In this document: one piece after another, positions 17,652 through 27,721 of the stretch | Layout of the letters: the number at the start of each line of letters is the position of its first letter | Numbering within the stretch: position 1 is the stretch's first letter | Assembly (NCBI RefSeq): GCF_019218265.1 | Contig: NZ_JAHUZE010000004.1 | Coordinates: 503,181-567,180, forward strand | Length of the DNA: 64,000 nucleotides | From: Maritimibacter dapengensis | GTDB lineage: Bacteria > Pseudomonadota > Alphaproteobacteria > Rhodobacterales > Rhodobacteraceae | Reading direction: 5' to 3' | Notes under the pieces: model-generated | What the model saw: the letters and a program-made list of their open reading frames with translations, nothing else | Told to the model about the DNA's origin: nothing | The model's database searches: none | Made by a program: the position numbers and the translations under genes

Positions 17652-19442
17652 TTAGCGAACTTTGACGTCGGCCAGCTCGTCGCCGTCGGGCGACATGACA
17701 TGGGTCGAACAGGCAAGGCATGGGTCGAAGCTGTGCAGGGTGCGCAGAATCTCGACCGGCTCTTCGGGCCGCTCCATCTTGGTGTTCATGAGGCTCGCCT
17801 CGAACGCGCCGATGTTGCCTTGCGTATCGCGCGGACTGCCGTTCCAGGTGGTTGGCACGACGCATTGATAATTCTCGATGCGCCCGTCCTTGACCCTGAT
17901 CCAGTGACCCAGCGCACCGCGCGGCGCCTCGGTCATGCCCACGCCCTTGGCCTCGGCGGGCCATGTGGACGGATCCCATTTGGCCACGTTCGCCGTCGTC
18001 TCGTCGCCGTTCTTGATGTTGGTGAGAAGCTTGTCGAAGAAGTGCTTTTGCAGACGCCCGCAATATTCCGACTCGAGCGCCCGCGCCGCGGTGCGCCCGA
18101 GCGTGGAGAACAGCGCCTCGGTCGGAAGGTCCATGTCGCGCAGGAGGCCCGTCACCTGCTCGGTGATGTCCTCGTGCCCCTTGGCAAAACCCACGACATA
18201 GCGGGCGAGCGGCCCGACCTCCATCGCGTGACCCTTCCAGCGCGGAGCCTTGATCCAGGAGTATTTCCCGGCCTCGTCCAACTCCTCGATGTTGGTCTTG
18301 GTGCCCTTCGCATTCGGACCGAGCTCGAACCGCGGGCTGGTCTCGCCATCCCACGGGTGTAGCCCCACGCCCGGCTCGCCGTATTCGTACCAAGAATGGT
18401 CGACGAATTCCTGCACTTGCTCGGGGTCGCGCGGATCGACGTCATGCACGACCGACAGGTCGCCATTGATGATCGCGCCACGCGGCAGGTGAAGCTGCTC
18501 GGGGCTGAAATCGTTGGGATGCTCCGGGATGTCGCCATAGGCGAGACAGGCCTGCGACGAAAGACCGCCGCCATAAAGCCAATTCTTGTAGAACCCGCCA
18601 ATCGCCTTCACATCGGGCAGATACACGTTCTTGTTGAACTCGATGCACTTGTTGATGATCGACTCCACCATGTTGAGCCGTTCCATGTTGATCGCGCCGA
18701 CAGCACCTGTACCGTGGACGTTGATCGGGCAGGGCACACCACCCACCAGCCAGTTGGGATGCGGGTTCTTGCCGCCGAAGATCGTGTGAATCTTCACGAT
18801 CTCCTTTTGCAGGTCCAGCGCCTCGAGGTAGTGGGTGGTGGCCATCAGGTCCGCTTCCGGCGGGAGGAGGTAGGCCGGATTGTCCCAATAGCCGTTCTTG
18901 AACAGGCCAAGCTGCCCCGATTCCACGAACTTTTTCAGCCGGTTCTGCACGTCCCGGAAGTAGCCGGGACTCGACATCGGATGGCTCGGGCTCACCGCCT
19001 GCTGCAACTCGCTCGTGGCCTTCGGGTCGGCCTTCAGCGCGTTGACCGGGTTCACCCAGTCAAGCGCGTGGAGGTGATAGAAATGGACGACATGGTCGTG
19101 GATTTGCAGGTTGAGCTGCATGATATTGCGGATCGAATTCGCGTTGTCCGGGATCTCGATCCCCAGAGCATCCTCGACCGCGCGCACGCTGGTCAGCGCG
19201 TGCGTCCCGGTGCAGACCCCGCAGATACGCTCGGTGAACGCCCAGGCGTCACGCGGATCGCGACCCTTCAGGATCACTTCGAGCCCCCGCCACATCGTGC
19301 CGGTCGACACCGCGTTGCGGATAATGCCTTCGTCGTCCACGTTCACTTCGCAGCGCATGTGACCCTCGATGCGCGTCACCGGGTCCACGACGATGCGCTG
19401 GCCGGAAGTGTCGAGGTCGAAACCGTTGGGAGTCGTCGCCAT
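17652..19442 (-). CDS. hupL: uptake [NiFe] hydrogenase large subunit HupL
   Basis: The catalytic subunit of membrane H2 uptake hydrogenase (group 1). It has 596 residues. Ni ligands are RICGVC (Cys74, Cys77) and DPCLAC (Cys575, Cys578). The 15 residues after His581 form the cleavable extension removed by HupD. It lies two bases after hupS, so the pair is tightly coupled. It lacks its own signal and would be co-exported with HupS by the Tat route. Confidence 0.98.
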   Translation of the reverse strand: MATTPNGFDLDTSGQRIVVDPVTRIEGHMRCEVNVDDEGIIRNAVSTGTMWRGLEVILKGRDPRDAWAFTERICGVCTGTHALTSVRAVEDALGIEIPDNANSIRNIMQLNLQIHDHVVHFYHLHALDWVNPVNALKADPKATSELQQAVSPSHPMSSPGYFRDVQNRLKKFVESGQLGLFKNGYWDNPAYLLPPEADLMATTHYLEALDLQKEIVKIHTIFGGKNPHPNWLVGGVPCPINVHGTGAVGAINMERLNMVESIINKCIEFNKNVYLPDVKAIGGFYKNWLYGGGLSSQACLAYGDIPEHPNDFSPEQLHLPRGAIINGDLSVVHDVDPRDPEQVQEFVDHSWYEYGEPGVGLHPWDGETSPRFELGPNAKGTKTNIEELDEAGKYSWIKAPRWKGHAMEVGPLARYVVGFAKGHEDITEQVTGLLRDMDLPTEALFSTLGRTAARALESEYCGRLQKHFFDKLLTNIKNGDETTANVAKWDPSTWPAEAKGVGMTEAPRGALGHWIRVKDGRIENYQCVVPTTWNGSPRDTQGNIGAFEASLMNTKMERPEEPVEILRTLHSFDPCLACSTHVMSPDGDELADVKVR

Positions 19443-19444
19443 GA

Positions 19445-20533
19445 TCAGACCTCCTCATTCCTGGATTGAGCTTTGTTCTGCGCGGCCTTGAGCGCGGAGA
19501 TCGCGGCATGGGCGGCAACACCGGCCCCCACGACCCCGGCGGCAGCGAAGCCGACCTTGTCGGCATTCGCTTCGACCCCGAATTGGGTCAGGTCGGTCAC
19601 GCGATCGTAAAAGGTTCCCTGGTCCCAGAACCCGTCTTCGGAACAGCCAATACAGCCGTGGCCCGACTGGATCGGGAAAGAGGTGCCTTCGTTCCAGCGC
19701 ACGGTGGAACAGGCGTTATAGGTGGTCGGCCCCTTGCACCCCATCTTGTAAAGGCAATAGCCCTTGCGCGCGTTCTCGTCGTCCCAGGCCTCGACGAACT
19801 GTCCCGCGTCGAAATGCGGGCGGCGGTAGCATTTGTCGTGGATGCGCTGGCCGTAAAACATCGCCGGGCGACCCTGACGGTCGAGCTCGGGCAGGCGGTC
19901 GAAGGTGAGCATGTAGGTGATGACCCCGGTCATGACCTCCGCGATGGGCGGGCAGCCCGGCACCTTGATGATCGGCTTGTCGGTGATGACCTTGTGCACC
20001 GGCGTCGCCTGCGTCGGGTTGGGCTTGGCGGCCTGCACGCAGCCGTAGGACGCACAGGCCCCCCAGCTGATGATCGCCTTGGCGTCCTTTGCGGCGTATT
20101 TGAGCTTCTCGACGAAGGGCTTGCCGCCGGTGATACAGAACATGCCGTCCTCGTTCAGGGGCGGGTTGCCCTCCACGGCGAGGATATAGTTGCCCTTGTA
20201 TTTCTGGATCGTATCCTCGAGCGCAGCTTCGGCGGCGTGTCCGGCGGCAGCCATCAGCGTGTCGTCGTAATCGAGCGAGATCATCGACAGAACCACGTCT
20301 TTCGCCAGCGGGTGCGCCGACCGGATGAAGCTTTCCGAACAGCAGGTGCACTCCAGCCCGTGAACCCAGATCACCGGCGTGCGCGGCTTGGTCTCCATCG
20401 CATGGGCGATCTTCGGCACGAAGCTTGGTCCGAGCCCGAGCGCTGCGGCGGTGAGCGAGCAATACTTCATGAACGAACGGCGGGTGATCCCCTGCCGACG
20501 CATCACGTCGTAGAAGGTTTCGATATCGGCCAA
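19445..20533 (-). CDS. hupS: uptake [NiFe] hydrogenase small subunit HupS, TTG start
   Basis: The iron-sulfur subunit carrying electrons from HupL to HupC. A Tat signal (TRRSFMK near 17-23) is followed by a hydrophobic stretch and the mature N-terminus. The proximal cluster motif ECTCCSE, the VAGGNPP-type loop ([10 protein letters not shown]) and the distal cysteine block (GCIGCSE) are present. A longer ATG frame exists, but the TTG at 20531-20533 has AAGGGAGGGA a few bases upstream and yields [18 protein letters not shown], the known Rhodobacter N-terminus. Length is 362 residues with a C-terminal membrane anchor. Confidence 0.96.
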   Translation of the reverse strand: MADIETFYDVMRRQGITRRSFMKYCSLTAAALGLGPSFVPKIAHAMETKPRTPVIWVHGLECTCCSESFIRSAHPLAKDVVLSMISLDYDDTLMAAAGHAAEAALEDTIQKYKGNYILAVEGNPPLNEDGMFCITGGKPFVEKLKYAAKDAKAIISWGACASYGCVQAAKPNPTQATPVHKVITDKPIIKVPGCPPIAEVMTGVITYMLTFDRLPELDRQGRPAMFYGQRIHDKCYRRPHFDAGQFVEAWDDENARKGYCLYKMGCKGPTTYNACSTVRWNEGTSFPIQSGHGCIGCSEDGFWDQGTFYDRVTDLTQFGVEANADKVGFAAAGVVGAGVAAHAAISALKAAQNKAQSRNEEV

Positions 20534-20824
20534 AAGTCCCTCCCTTGGTCCAGACGGGCCACTGGAGACGCACCCGTGGCAGGTTCTGTAGGGAAGATTC
20601 GCCGATGCGAGCCGGCGATTGTATGGGATTGCACACAATCGCGCGGATTATCCGTAAGCTAATGATAAAAAACCGTTTCCCGGCCCACACGGCGCAACAT
20701 GCCGCGCGCGCATCCGAACAGGAGCTAACCGGGTGACCGGCCCGCCGGTCAACCAGTTGCCACCACACCGTCCCACGCTCCGGTCGACCGACGCGCGGCA
20801 TTTCGTCTCTTTCCGGCCAGAAAT
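20534..20824 (-). promoter_or_regulatory. hupSLC promoter region with inverted repeat
   Basis: The non-coding stretch upstream of hupS. An 8-bp inverted repeat (GCGATTGT at 20615-20622, ACAATCGC at 20635-20642) lies 82-109 bases before the start codon and includes TTG/CAA elements like the HupR site described in R. capsulatus (TTG-N5-CAA). An A-rich run at 20665-20672 lies further upstream and could take part in IHF-type bending. Which of these is used is inference. Confidence 0.55.
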
Positions 20825-20885
20825 ATCCCAGGGGGTGCGGGGGACAGCGTCCCCCGCTTTTCGCGGCGGGGCAAAAGCCCCGGCG
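20825..20885 (+). repeat. GC-rich hairpin element, copy 1
   Basis: AAATATCCC, then GGGGG-rich sequence and a GCGGGGGAC/GTCCCCCGC hairpin. It is located at the 3' end of hypF. The same layout recurs at 23077 and, inverted, near 27570-27650. Confidence 0.55.
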
Positions 20886-20889
20886 CACG

Positions 20890-23076
20890 TCAGATCTGCC
20901 GCGCAGCCGCCACCAGTGCCTGACCCAATGCCAGCCCGCCGTCGTTGGCCGGAACCCCGTGGTGCAGGAGCACCGGCACATCACCGAGATGCCGCATGAG
21001 CGCCGCCTGCAACAAAGCGTTCTGCATCACCCCGCCCGACAGAGCGACCGCCTCGGCCCGGCCCGTCTCCACCAGCGCCCGGGCCGATGCGGCAAAGGCC
21101 GCCACCAGCCCCTCGTGAAACCGCGCCGCGGCGACCTCGGGTGCCTCGTCCCCCTCGGCCCAGACCGCGAACATCGGCGCCGGGTCGATCACCGCGCCAT
21201 CCTGTCCGAACGGATAGGGCGCGACCATACCGGCCCGCTCCGCCATCGCCTCCAGCCTCATCGCCGCTTCGCCCTCGTAACTCTGCCGCTCCACGCAAAG
21301 CCCCAATGCGGCCGACATCGCGTCGAACAACCGCCCCGCGCTCGACGAAAGCGGCGCGTTCACCCCCGCCGCCACAGCCTGCCGCACCACATCCACCGGA
21401 TAGCCCGCAAGCAAAGCCTCCGCGCGCGCGCCAAGCCCCGCCTGATCCAGCCGCACGAGCAGATTGCGCCACGGCTCCCGGCTCGCATGATCGCCGCCGG
21501 GAAGCGGGGCAGGGGCCAGATGCGCCACCCGCTCGAAGTCGCGATAATCGCCCAGAAGCACCTCGCCGCCCCAGATCGTGCCATCGCGCCCCAGCCCAAG
21601 ACCGTCCAGCACGATCCCGGCCACCGGCCCGCCCGCGCGAGGCCAGCCGTTCTCGCCCATGACGCTCGCCAGATGCGCATGATGGTGCTGCACGCGCTCG
21701 ACGGGCAGACTCATCGCCTCGCCCGCCTGCGTCGCGCGGTAGCCTTCGTGCAGGTCCACCGCCACGATCTCCGGCGTATGATCGAACAGGTCGCGGTAAT
21801 CCTCCAATGCGCCCTGATACGCCTCCCAGGTCAGCGCCTCGTCCAATTCTCCCAAGTGATGCCCCAGAAGCGCCTGCCCGTTCTTCGTCAGGCAGATCGC
21901 CGCCTTCATCTGCCCGCCCATGGCCAGAACCTGCGGCGCATCCGCGAACCCGTCAGGAAGCGGCAGCGTCCCCGGCACGCGCCCCCGCGCCCGGCGCAAC
22001 ACCATGGGGCCTTGGGGCGTCACCCGCTCCACGCTGTCATCGAGCCGTCGCACGATCTCCCTGTCATGCATCAGGAACCCGTCGACGAACCCACCCAACG
22101 TTTCCCGCGCCTCAGCGTTCCCGATCACCTGCGGCTCGCCCGACAGGTTCCCGCTCGTCATCACCAGCGGCCGCCCGACCGCGTCGATCAGCAGATGATG
22201 CAGCGGCGTGTAGGGCAGCATCCAACCCAGCCGCGACTGTCCGGGCGCCAACCCCTCGGGCAAGGCTTCGCCCTTCGTAAGCAGAACGATCGGCGCCGCC
22301 GCCTCACGCAGGAGCGACCATTCGGCACCGCTCACCTGCGCAAAGCGCGCCACCATCTCCTCGGTTCCCATCAAAGCGAGCGGCTTCGCGGGCCGCCGCT
22401 TGCGCTCCCGCAAAAGTTCCACCGCCCCGGCGTTGGTCGCATCGCAGACGAGGTGAAAGCCCCCCAGCCCTTTGACCGCCACGATCCCCCCGGACAGGAT
22501 CACGCCCGCCGCATCGCCTTCACCCTCGAACCAGACCGTCGGCCCGCAATCCGGGCAGGCGATGGGCTGGGCGTGGAAGCGCCGGTCGCCGGGGTCTTCG
22601 TATTCCGCGCGGCAGGCGTTGCACATCCCGAAATCCGCCATGCTGGTGCGAGCCCGATCATAGGGCAGCCCCCGGATAATGGTGAAACGCGGTCCGCAAT
22701 GGGTGCAATTGGTGAAGGCGTAGCCAGCCCGCCGGCCATCGCCCCTTATCTCGTCCAGACAGGCGGGGCAGGTTGCGGCATCCGGCACCACCCGCGTCTC
22801 GGCCCCCGGCCCACCCGAGGCCGCGATCTCGAAGCCCTCCTGAAGGTCGCCGTCCCAGTCCGACACCTCGACCGCGTCCACCCGCGCAAGCGGCGGCGCT
22901 TCGCCCCCGACCCGCGCCACGAAATCCTCGACTCCCTCCCCTCCGACAAAGACCAAAACCCCCTCGGCATCGTTCAGAACCCGGCCCCTCAGCCCAAGCT
23001 CACGCGCCAGCGTCCAGACGAAAGGCCGAAACCCCACGCCCTGCACCTGCCCGCGAATCCGAACGCGCCGCTTCAT
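20890..23076 (-). CDS. hypF: carbamoyltransferase HypF
   Basis: Makes the carbamoyl-AMP-derived thiocarboxamide on HypE, the source of CN ligands. The 728-residue protein has the full domain order: acylphosphatase (GQVQGVGFRPFV at 9-20), two Cys4 zinc fingers (CPACLDE...CTHCGP and CNAC...CPDCGP, about 108-185), a YrdC-like domain, and a Kae1-like carbamoyltransferase with the VQHHHAHLASVM metal motif. It lies between hupV and hupS, as in R. capsulatus. Confidence 0.96.
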   Translation of the reverse strand: MKRRVRIRGQVQGVGFRPFVWTLARELGLRGRVLNDAEGVLVFVGGEGVEDFVARVGGEAPPLARVDAVEVSDWDGDLQEGFEIAASGGPGAETRVVPDAATCPACLDEIRGDGRRAGYAFTNCTHCGPRFTIIRGLPYDRARTSMADFGMCNACRAEYEDPGDRRFHAQPIACPDCGPTVWFEGEGDAAGVILSGGIVAVKGLGGFHLVCDATNAGAVELLRERKRRPAKPLALMGTEEMVARFAQVSGAEWSLLREAAAPIVLLTKGEALPEGLAPGQSRLGWMLPYTPLHHLLIDAVGRPLVMTSGNLSGEPQVIGNAEARETLGGFVDGFLMHDREIVRRLDDSVERVTPQGPMVLRRARGRVPGTLPLPDGFADAPQVLAMGGQMKAAICLTKNGQALLGHHLGELDEALTWEAYQGALEDYRDLFDHTPEIVAVDLHEGYRATQAGEAMSLPVERVQHHHAHLASVMGENGWPRAGGPVAGIVLDGLGLGRDGTIWGGEVLLGDYRDFERVAHLAPAPLPGGDHASREPWRNLLVRLDQAGLGARAEALLAGYPVDVVRQAVAAGVNAPLSSSAGRLFDAMSAALGLCVERQSYEGEAAMRLEAMAERAGMVAPYPFGQDGAVIDPAPMFAVWAEGDEAPEVAAARFHEGLVAAFAASARALVETGRAEAVALSGGVMQNALLQAALMRHLGDVPVLLHHGVPANDGGLALGQALVAAARQI

Positions 23077-23175
23077 CGTGCCGAAAATATGCCGGGGGGG
23101 ACGGAGACCCGTTTACGGGGCTCCGTGGGGGGCTGCCCCCCCACCTTGCGCGACCCGGCATCCGCCGGGGCGCAA
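23077..23175 (+). repeat. GC-rich hairpin element, copy 2
   Basis: Begins CCGAAAATATGCCGGGGGGG and contains GGAGACCCG / CGGGGCTCC and GGGGGGCTGCCCCCC foldbacks. It fills the gap between hypF and hupV and shares its layout with the elements at 20825 and 27540. Confidence 0.5.
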
Positions 23176-23176
23176 G

Positions 23177-24595
23177 TCAATGCACCGTGCAGACCATGCA
23201 TGGGTCGAAACTCCGCACGATATGCTGCACCGAAAGCGGCGTTTGCTCGCCCTCGGACAACGGCGCACCGACCAGTGCGGCCTCCAACGGCCCCGGCACG
23301 CCCCCCGCATCGCGCGGGCTGAAATTCCACGTGGTCGGCGCGACGATCTGGTAATTCGCGATCACGCCCCCCTCGATCCGCACCCAATGGCCGAGCGCCC
23401 CGCGCGCAGCCTCGACCAGCCCGACACCTCGCCCCTCGCGTGGGATCGTCACCGGCACCATGAACCGCGCATCGGTGTCGAGCGTGTCGACCCAGTGCTC
23501 CATCATCGTCTGCAACCGGGCGAGTTCCAGAAGCCGCCCGGCGACCCGTGCCAGCACCCCGCCATCCACCAGAGCACGGGCGAGCGGATGCCCGTCCACC
23601 ACCTGCCGCGCGAGCGCCCCGGTCTCGAACGCAGCACCACCATAACGCGGGGCCTTGCACCAGCTATAGGCGGGGTCGGTCATGTCCTCATCCGGCATTG
23701 TGCGGCCCTCTTCGGGATGCGCGGTGTCCCCGATCATCCAGGCGTGGCTGACGTCCTCGGTGATCCGCGCGGTGTCGAGCGGCGCGACGGAGCCATCGAA
23801 AACCCCCTGCGCCATCGCCCGGCCGCCTGCCAGCGGATAGGCCCCGAACGACAGGTAACGCCCCGACCCTCGCCCCATCTCCGCCAGCCCCAGATCGGCC
23901 GCGATCTCAAAAAACAGGCCCGCATCGCCCGTATTCCAGCGCAAGAGCGCCTCGACGCTCTCCAGCGCGGCAAAATCTTCCAAAGGTGCCCCGAACATGA
24001 CCTCCTCCAGATACCGGCGGAAACCGCGCAACGTGGCCCGCATCCGCACCTTTTCCGACGCCGTCGGCGTGCGCGTCACGCCGCCCGGCTGGATCGCGAG
24101 CGTATGGGGCCATTTGCCTCCGAGCGTTCCGACGATGTGGAAAAGCTCGGCCCGCGCCTCGACCGACCGGCGCACGGCGCTGCCTGCACCTGCGGTGAAC
24201 CGCTCCACGGCGCGGGCGTGCCAATCGCGGCCCGCATATCCGTCCCGCGCGAAATCGGGCATGAAGAAGAGGTTGAAATGCGTCAGATGGTCGCCTGCAT
24301 TTTCGGCGGCGTGCAGAAGCGCCGCGACCTGCGCGCCCATCGGCACCATCTCGGCCCCCGCCGCATCCGCGAGCGCAAAGGCCGCCGCCGCCGACTGGCT
24401 GATCGAGCAGATCCCGCAAATGCGCGGCGTGATGGTCAGCGCATCGCGCGGGTCCTTGCCCTGCATCATCACCTCGAAACCGCGATAAAGCGGCGAGTTC
24501 GCGCGCGCTTCGCGCACCCGGCCATCGGCGATGTCCAGCCGCACTTCGAGGTCGCCTTCGACCCGGTTGAAAGGCCCGACGATCAACTCGCTCAT
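23177..24595 (-). CDS. hupV: regulatory [NiFe] hydrogenase large subunit HupV
   Basis: The large subunit of the H2-sensing hydrogenase that signals to HupT. It has 472 residues. Ni ligands are ICGIC (near 62-66) and DPCMVC at the end. The protein stops right at the final His (CTVH), with no cleavable C-terminal peptide, which is diagnostic of sensor hydrogenases and means no endopeptidase step. The ATG at 24595 overlaps the hupU stop. Confidence 0.95.
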   Translation of the reverse strand: MSELIVGPFNRVEGDLEVRLDIADGRVREARANSPLYRGFEVMMQGKDPRDALTITPRICGICSISQSAAAAFALADAAGAEMVPMGAQVAALLHAAENAGDHLTHFNLFFMPDFARDGYAGRDWHARAVERFTAGAGSAVRRSVEARAELFHIVGTLGGKWPHTLAIQPGGVTRTPTASEKVRMRATLRGFRRYLEEVMFGAPLEDFAALESVEALLRWNTGDAGLFFEIAADLGLAEMGRGSGRYLSFGAYPLAGGRAMAQGVFDGSVAPLDTARITEDVSHAWMIGDTAHPEEGRTMPDEDMTDPAYSWCKAPRYGGAAFETGALARQVVDGHPLARALVDGGVLARVAGRLLELARLQTMMEHWVDTLDTDARFMVPVTIPREGRGVGLVEAARGALGHWVRIEGGVIANYQIVAPTTWNFSPRDAGGVPGPLEAALVGAPLSEGEQTPLSVQHIVRSFDPCMVCTVH

Positions 24596-25584
24596 CGGCG
24601 CGGCTTTCGGATGCTCGGTGGCACTTCCACTCGGTCGCTGACCGCGTTCTCGCCGATCCGTCTCGGGGTCGCGGCCTTTGACAGGGATGCCAGTGCCATG
24701 AACCAGGCTTTCGGCATGTCGGTCGGCAGACCCACGGGTATGCCCGCGATCTTGGGCGTCTCGGTGAAGCTGTGGCTCGGTTCCTCGAATTCCGGCGCGG
24801 TGCAATTGATGCAGGGGTAGCCTGCGCGGGTGCACGACCCGGACCCGTTCCACGCGCGGATGTTGCAGTCGCCTACCGCTTGCGTGCCGATACAGCCGAG
24901 GTTCTCCATCATGCAGCCAAGGTCCGAGAGCTTCTCGGCACTCGCTTTGTATTCGTAGAATTCGTTCTTGGGGCAGGCATGGTGGACGAGGTGGTCGGCG
25001 TAGAACCGGGGGCGCGCGTAATCGTCGAGATCGCCGGGGCCAAGCGCGCCGTCCGCGAGAAGCATGAAAGTTTCCGTCACCCAGTCGGGATGAACAGGGC
25101 AGCCCGAGACGTTGACGACCGGAAGCCCGGTCGGGTCGCGGAAGGTGGGCGCAAGTGCCGCCCCCGCTTCGGCCCCGTCATATTGAACACCGACGGCGTC
25201 CGCCGGGTTGCCGCCTGCAGCGGTGACCCCGCCATAGGTGGCGCAGGTGCCGACCGCGACAACGTGCTTGGCGCGCGGGGCCAGCGACTGCACCCAATCG
25301 AGCATCGAACGGCCTGTGCCGCCGAGCATGTTGAACTTCCCGGTTCCCTTCGGACCGCGCAAAATCGAACCTTCTATGCACAGAATGTCCAGCGGTATGT
25401 CGCCCGCCTCGACCTTTTCCAATAAAAGGCGGGTTTCGTCGCCGGTCGCCTCCGACAGCGTGGGATGCCAGAGGATGTCGATCCCGACGCCCTCGAGCAG
25501 GTCGAACAGGTTGGGGTCCTCGGCGCACAGAAGCGACATTGTGCAACCGCCGCAGCCCGCCGCTTGAAGCCAGAGCAGGTTCAT
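24592..25584 (-). CDS. hupU: regulatory [NiFe] hydrogenase small subunit HupU
   Basis: The iron-sulfur subunit of the sensor hydrogenase. It has 330 residues and begins MNLLWLQAAGCGGC without a Tat signal, so it stays in the cytoplasm. Cluster cysteines are in CGGC (11-14), GTCATYGG, SGCPVHP, the HHACPKN...GCMMENLGC block and TRAGYPCINC. It overlaps hupT and hupV by 4 bases each, forming the hupTUV unit. Confidence 0.95.
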   Translation of the reverse strand: MNLLWLQAAGCGGCTMSLLCAEDPNLFDLLEGVGIDILWHPTLSEATGDETRLLLEKVEAGDIPLDILCIEGSILRGPKGTGKFNMLGGTGRSMLDWVQSLAPRAKHVVAVGTCATYGGVTAAGGNPADAVGVQYDGAEAGAALAPTFRDPTGLPVVNVSGCPVHPDWVTETFMLLADGALGPGDLDDYARPRFYADHLVHHACPKNEFYEYKASAEKLSDLGCMMENLGCIGTQAVGDCNIRAWNGSGSCTRAGYPCINCTAPEFEEPSHSFTETPKIAGIPVGLPTDMPKAWFMALASLSKAATPRRIGENAVSDRVEVPPSIRKPRR

Positions 25585-26912
25585 GCGCCGCGCTCCAACG
25601 GCAGGGTCAGGGTGAAGCGGGCACCCCTGCCGGTATGCTGGGCGAGCCGCAGGTCTCCCCCATGTTCTTCCGCGATCTTGTGGCTGATCGGCAGGCCCAG
25701 CCCCGTGCCCTTGCCGACCTCCTTGGTGGTGAAGAAGGCGTCAAAGACGGCGGCTTGAAGGTCATCGGGAACGCCGGGACCGTTATCTTCGACCCGGACG
25801 AAGGCCATACCGTCCTCGGTCCCGTAGGTGACGTCGATCACCGGGGCATCGGTGCCGTCCACCGCGTCGGCGGCGTTCTGAATGAGGTTCATCATCACCT
25901 GCTGGATATGCCCCTTTCTCCCGAAAGTGTCGAGCCGTTCGGGGCCGTGGCGGATGATTTTCGGCATCGACTTCACCCCGCGCGCGACCCAGTTGATCGC
26001 GGCTTCCGTTGTCCAGACGAGGTCGAAGACGCTCATCTCGCCCTGACCGTCGGCAGACAGCCGGCGCAGGTCCTCGACAATGTCGCGCACCCGCTCCGAC
26101 CCGTCGCGCGCTCCGTCGAGCGCGGTGCGCAGCCGTTCCATCGCGCGGTCGAGCTTCAACGTGTCGCGCAGCGCGACCAGCGTTGCGCGATCTTCGCCGC
26201 GTTGAACCGCGTCGAAATACGTCTCGAGCTTGGCGGCCGATTTCTCCATCGCATGGGCATTTGCGTAGACGAAGGAAATCGGATTGTTCAGCTCATGCGC
26301 CACGCCCGCCAGAAGGCGGCCGAGCGAGGCGAGCTTTTCGTTTCGCACGAGGTGCAATTGCGCCTCTTTGAGCTGCCGGTGGCTCGCTTCCAGCTCCGAA
26401 TAAGCCCGCCGCAACTCGCCCAGTGGCCGCCCCGTGATGACCGCACCGCGGGTGCGCCCCCGGTCGCCGATCCGGGGCGCGATGGAAAGGTCGAAGGGGG
26501 CCGGCGCACCGCGCGCAAGAAAGTCAGCCTCGATCCGTCCCGTCACCCGCGCGTCGATCGCCGCGCGCAGATGCGTCTCGACCTCGGCCCAGTTCTTCGG
26601 ACAAACGAGATCGGACAACGAGGCACCCACGCCCCCCGCGCCAAGCTCTTCGAGCACCGAGCCCGACGCTTCCTCGATCGCGCCGTCCCGGTCCACGACG
26701 AGCACGAGGTCCGAGACGCTCGAGAACACAGACCCCATGAACCGACGCATCGCGTCGAGTTCGGCGTTGCGCGCTTCGAGTTCTTCCTGGTAGGCGACAA
26801 GCTCCTGGTAGGTCTTGTCGACCGCCTGCAACACTTCGGCCCATGCCGCATCGGGCAGGGTCGGGGCCTCGGTCGCGCCGGGCGTGTCGAACGGGTCGTC
26901 AAATCGTGCCAC
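25581..26912 (-). CDS. hupT: sensor histidine kinase HupT
   Basis: A cytoplasmic kinase that reports on H2 through HupUV and phosphorylates HupR. It has 443 residues with no membrane segments: N-terminal coiled region (about 30-58), a PAS domain (about 58-160), the H-box AGVAHELNNP with His206, and a C-terminal ATPase (N-box LIQNAADAV, then VEDNGPGVPD, FFTTKEVGKGTGLGL). The start is GTG at 26912 with no obvious Shine-Dalgarno sequence. It is first in the hupTUV-hypF direction. Confidence 0.94.
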   Translation of the reverse strand: MARFDDPFDTPGATEAPTLPDAAWAEVLQAVDKTYQELVAYQEELEARNAELDAMRRFMGSVFSSVSDLVLVVDRDGAIEEASGSVLEELGAGGVGASLSDLVCPKNWAEVETHLRAAIDARVTGRIEADFLARGAPAPFDLSIAPRIGDRGRTRGAVITGRPLGELRRAYSELEASHRQLKEAQLHLVRNEKLASLGRLLAGVAHELNNPISFVYANAHAMEKSAAKLETYFDAVQRGEDRATLVALRDTLKLDRAMERLRTALDGARDGSERVRDIVEDLRRLSADGQGEMSVFDLVWTTEAAINWVARGVKSMPKIIRHGPERLDTFGRKGHIQQVMMNLIQNAADAVDGTDAPVIDVTYGTEDGMAFVRVEDNGPGVPDDLQAAVFDAFFTTKEVGKGTGLGLPISHKIAEEHGGDLRLAQHTGRGARFTLTLPLERGA

Positions 26913-27173
26913 GCAAGGGACTATAGGGATGCGCCGGGGCTTTGGTAAGAGGCGTCGGGGCCGCAGATGCGGAGCTTGGCGCCGGATGGCGAAAAGCGGG
27001 CGCGACTCACTTGACGGAGGCCAGAAAACGGCCTAAAGCCCCCGGACGGAATTCAGGGCGCTGCTCGTGCGGCGCCCGTTTGTATTGACTGGCAAGTCCG
27101 TATGGCCAGACGCGCGACCGCGACGGGACGCGCAGAAAGCCCCGGAAACTGCCCGCTAAGTGAGGATGAACCC

Positions 27174-27461
27174 ATGTCGCGCGTCTGCGAACTGACTGGT
27201 AAAGGCCCGATGACTGGCAACAATGTCAGCCACGCCAACAACAAGACCAAGCGCCGGTTTCTGCCGAACCTGAACGACGTGTCGCTCGTGTCGGAGACGC
27301 TCGGCCGCCCGATCAAGTTGCGCATCTCGGCATCTGCCCTGCGCACCGTCGACCACCGCGGTGGCCTCGACAAGTTCCTGGCCAAAGCCAAGGACGAAGA
27401 GCTGTCGGCGAAGGCGCTGAAGGTCAAGAAAGAGATCGCGAAGGCCCAGGCAACCGCCTGA
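27174..27461 (+). CDS. rpmB: 50S ribosomal protein L28
   Basis: 95 residues starting [26 protein letters not shown] in two standard blocks; SRVCELTGK and [16 protein letters not shown] are the L28 signature. GAGG lies 8 bases before the ATG. The protein has an alphaproteobacterial lysine-rich C-terminal extension ([18 protein letters not shown]). Confidence 0.97.
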   Translation: MSRVCELTGKGPMTGNNVSHANNKTKRRFLPNLNDVSLVSETLGRPIKLRISASALRTVDHRGGLDKFLAKAKDEELSAKALKVKKEIAKAQATA

Positions 27462-27489
27462 TCCATCCGATTTCGACGAAATCGAACAC

Positions 27490-27520
27490 GGCCCCGCCCC
27501 GCGGCGGGGCCGTTTCTTTT
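27490..27520 (+). terminator. Rho-independent terminator after rpmB
   Basis: A 9-bp stem GGCCCCGCC with GGCGGGGCC, 4-base loop, followed by GTTTCTTTT. Confidence 0.88.
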
Positions 27521-27539
27521 GTGCGCCGTTGCCACAATG

Positions 27540-27650
27540 AGCGCGCCAGGGCGCGCGCAGGATGAGCGCCTGCGGCGCGGATGGGGGCTGTCTGCCCCCA
27601 CCGTCACGTTCGCGGGACGCGAACGCGACGCCCCCGAAAGTATTTTTCGA
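27540..27650 (-). repeat. GC-rich hairpin element, copy 3 (inverted)
   Basis: Contains GGGGGCTGTCTGCCCCC and GCGTTCGCGTCCCG-type foldbacks, ending CCCCCGAAAGTATTTTTCG. Read on the minus strand this matches copies 1 and 2 in layout (A/T-rich tetrad, GGGGG, then a CAG-centred G/C hairpin). Confidence 0.5.
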
Positions 27651-27721
27651 ACAATGAAGCCGTGACCGGTGCGGCGCAGGCGCATCTTGTGTGGCCTGCG
27701 ATCCGGCGATACGACGGGTCC

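Noticed and set aside
20959..23322. Long plus-strand frame (787 codons) opposite hypF
   Set aside because: Antisense shadow caused by high GC; low-complexity product without any motif.
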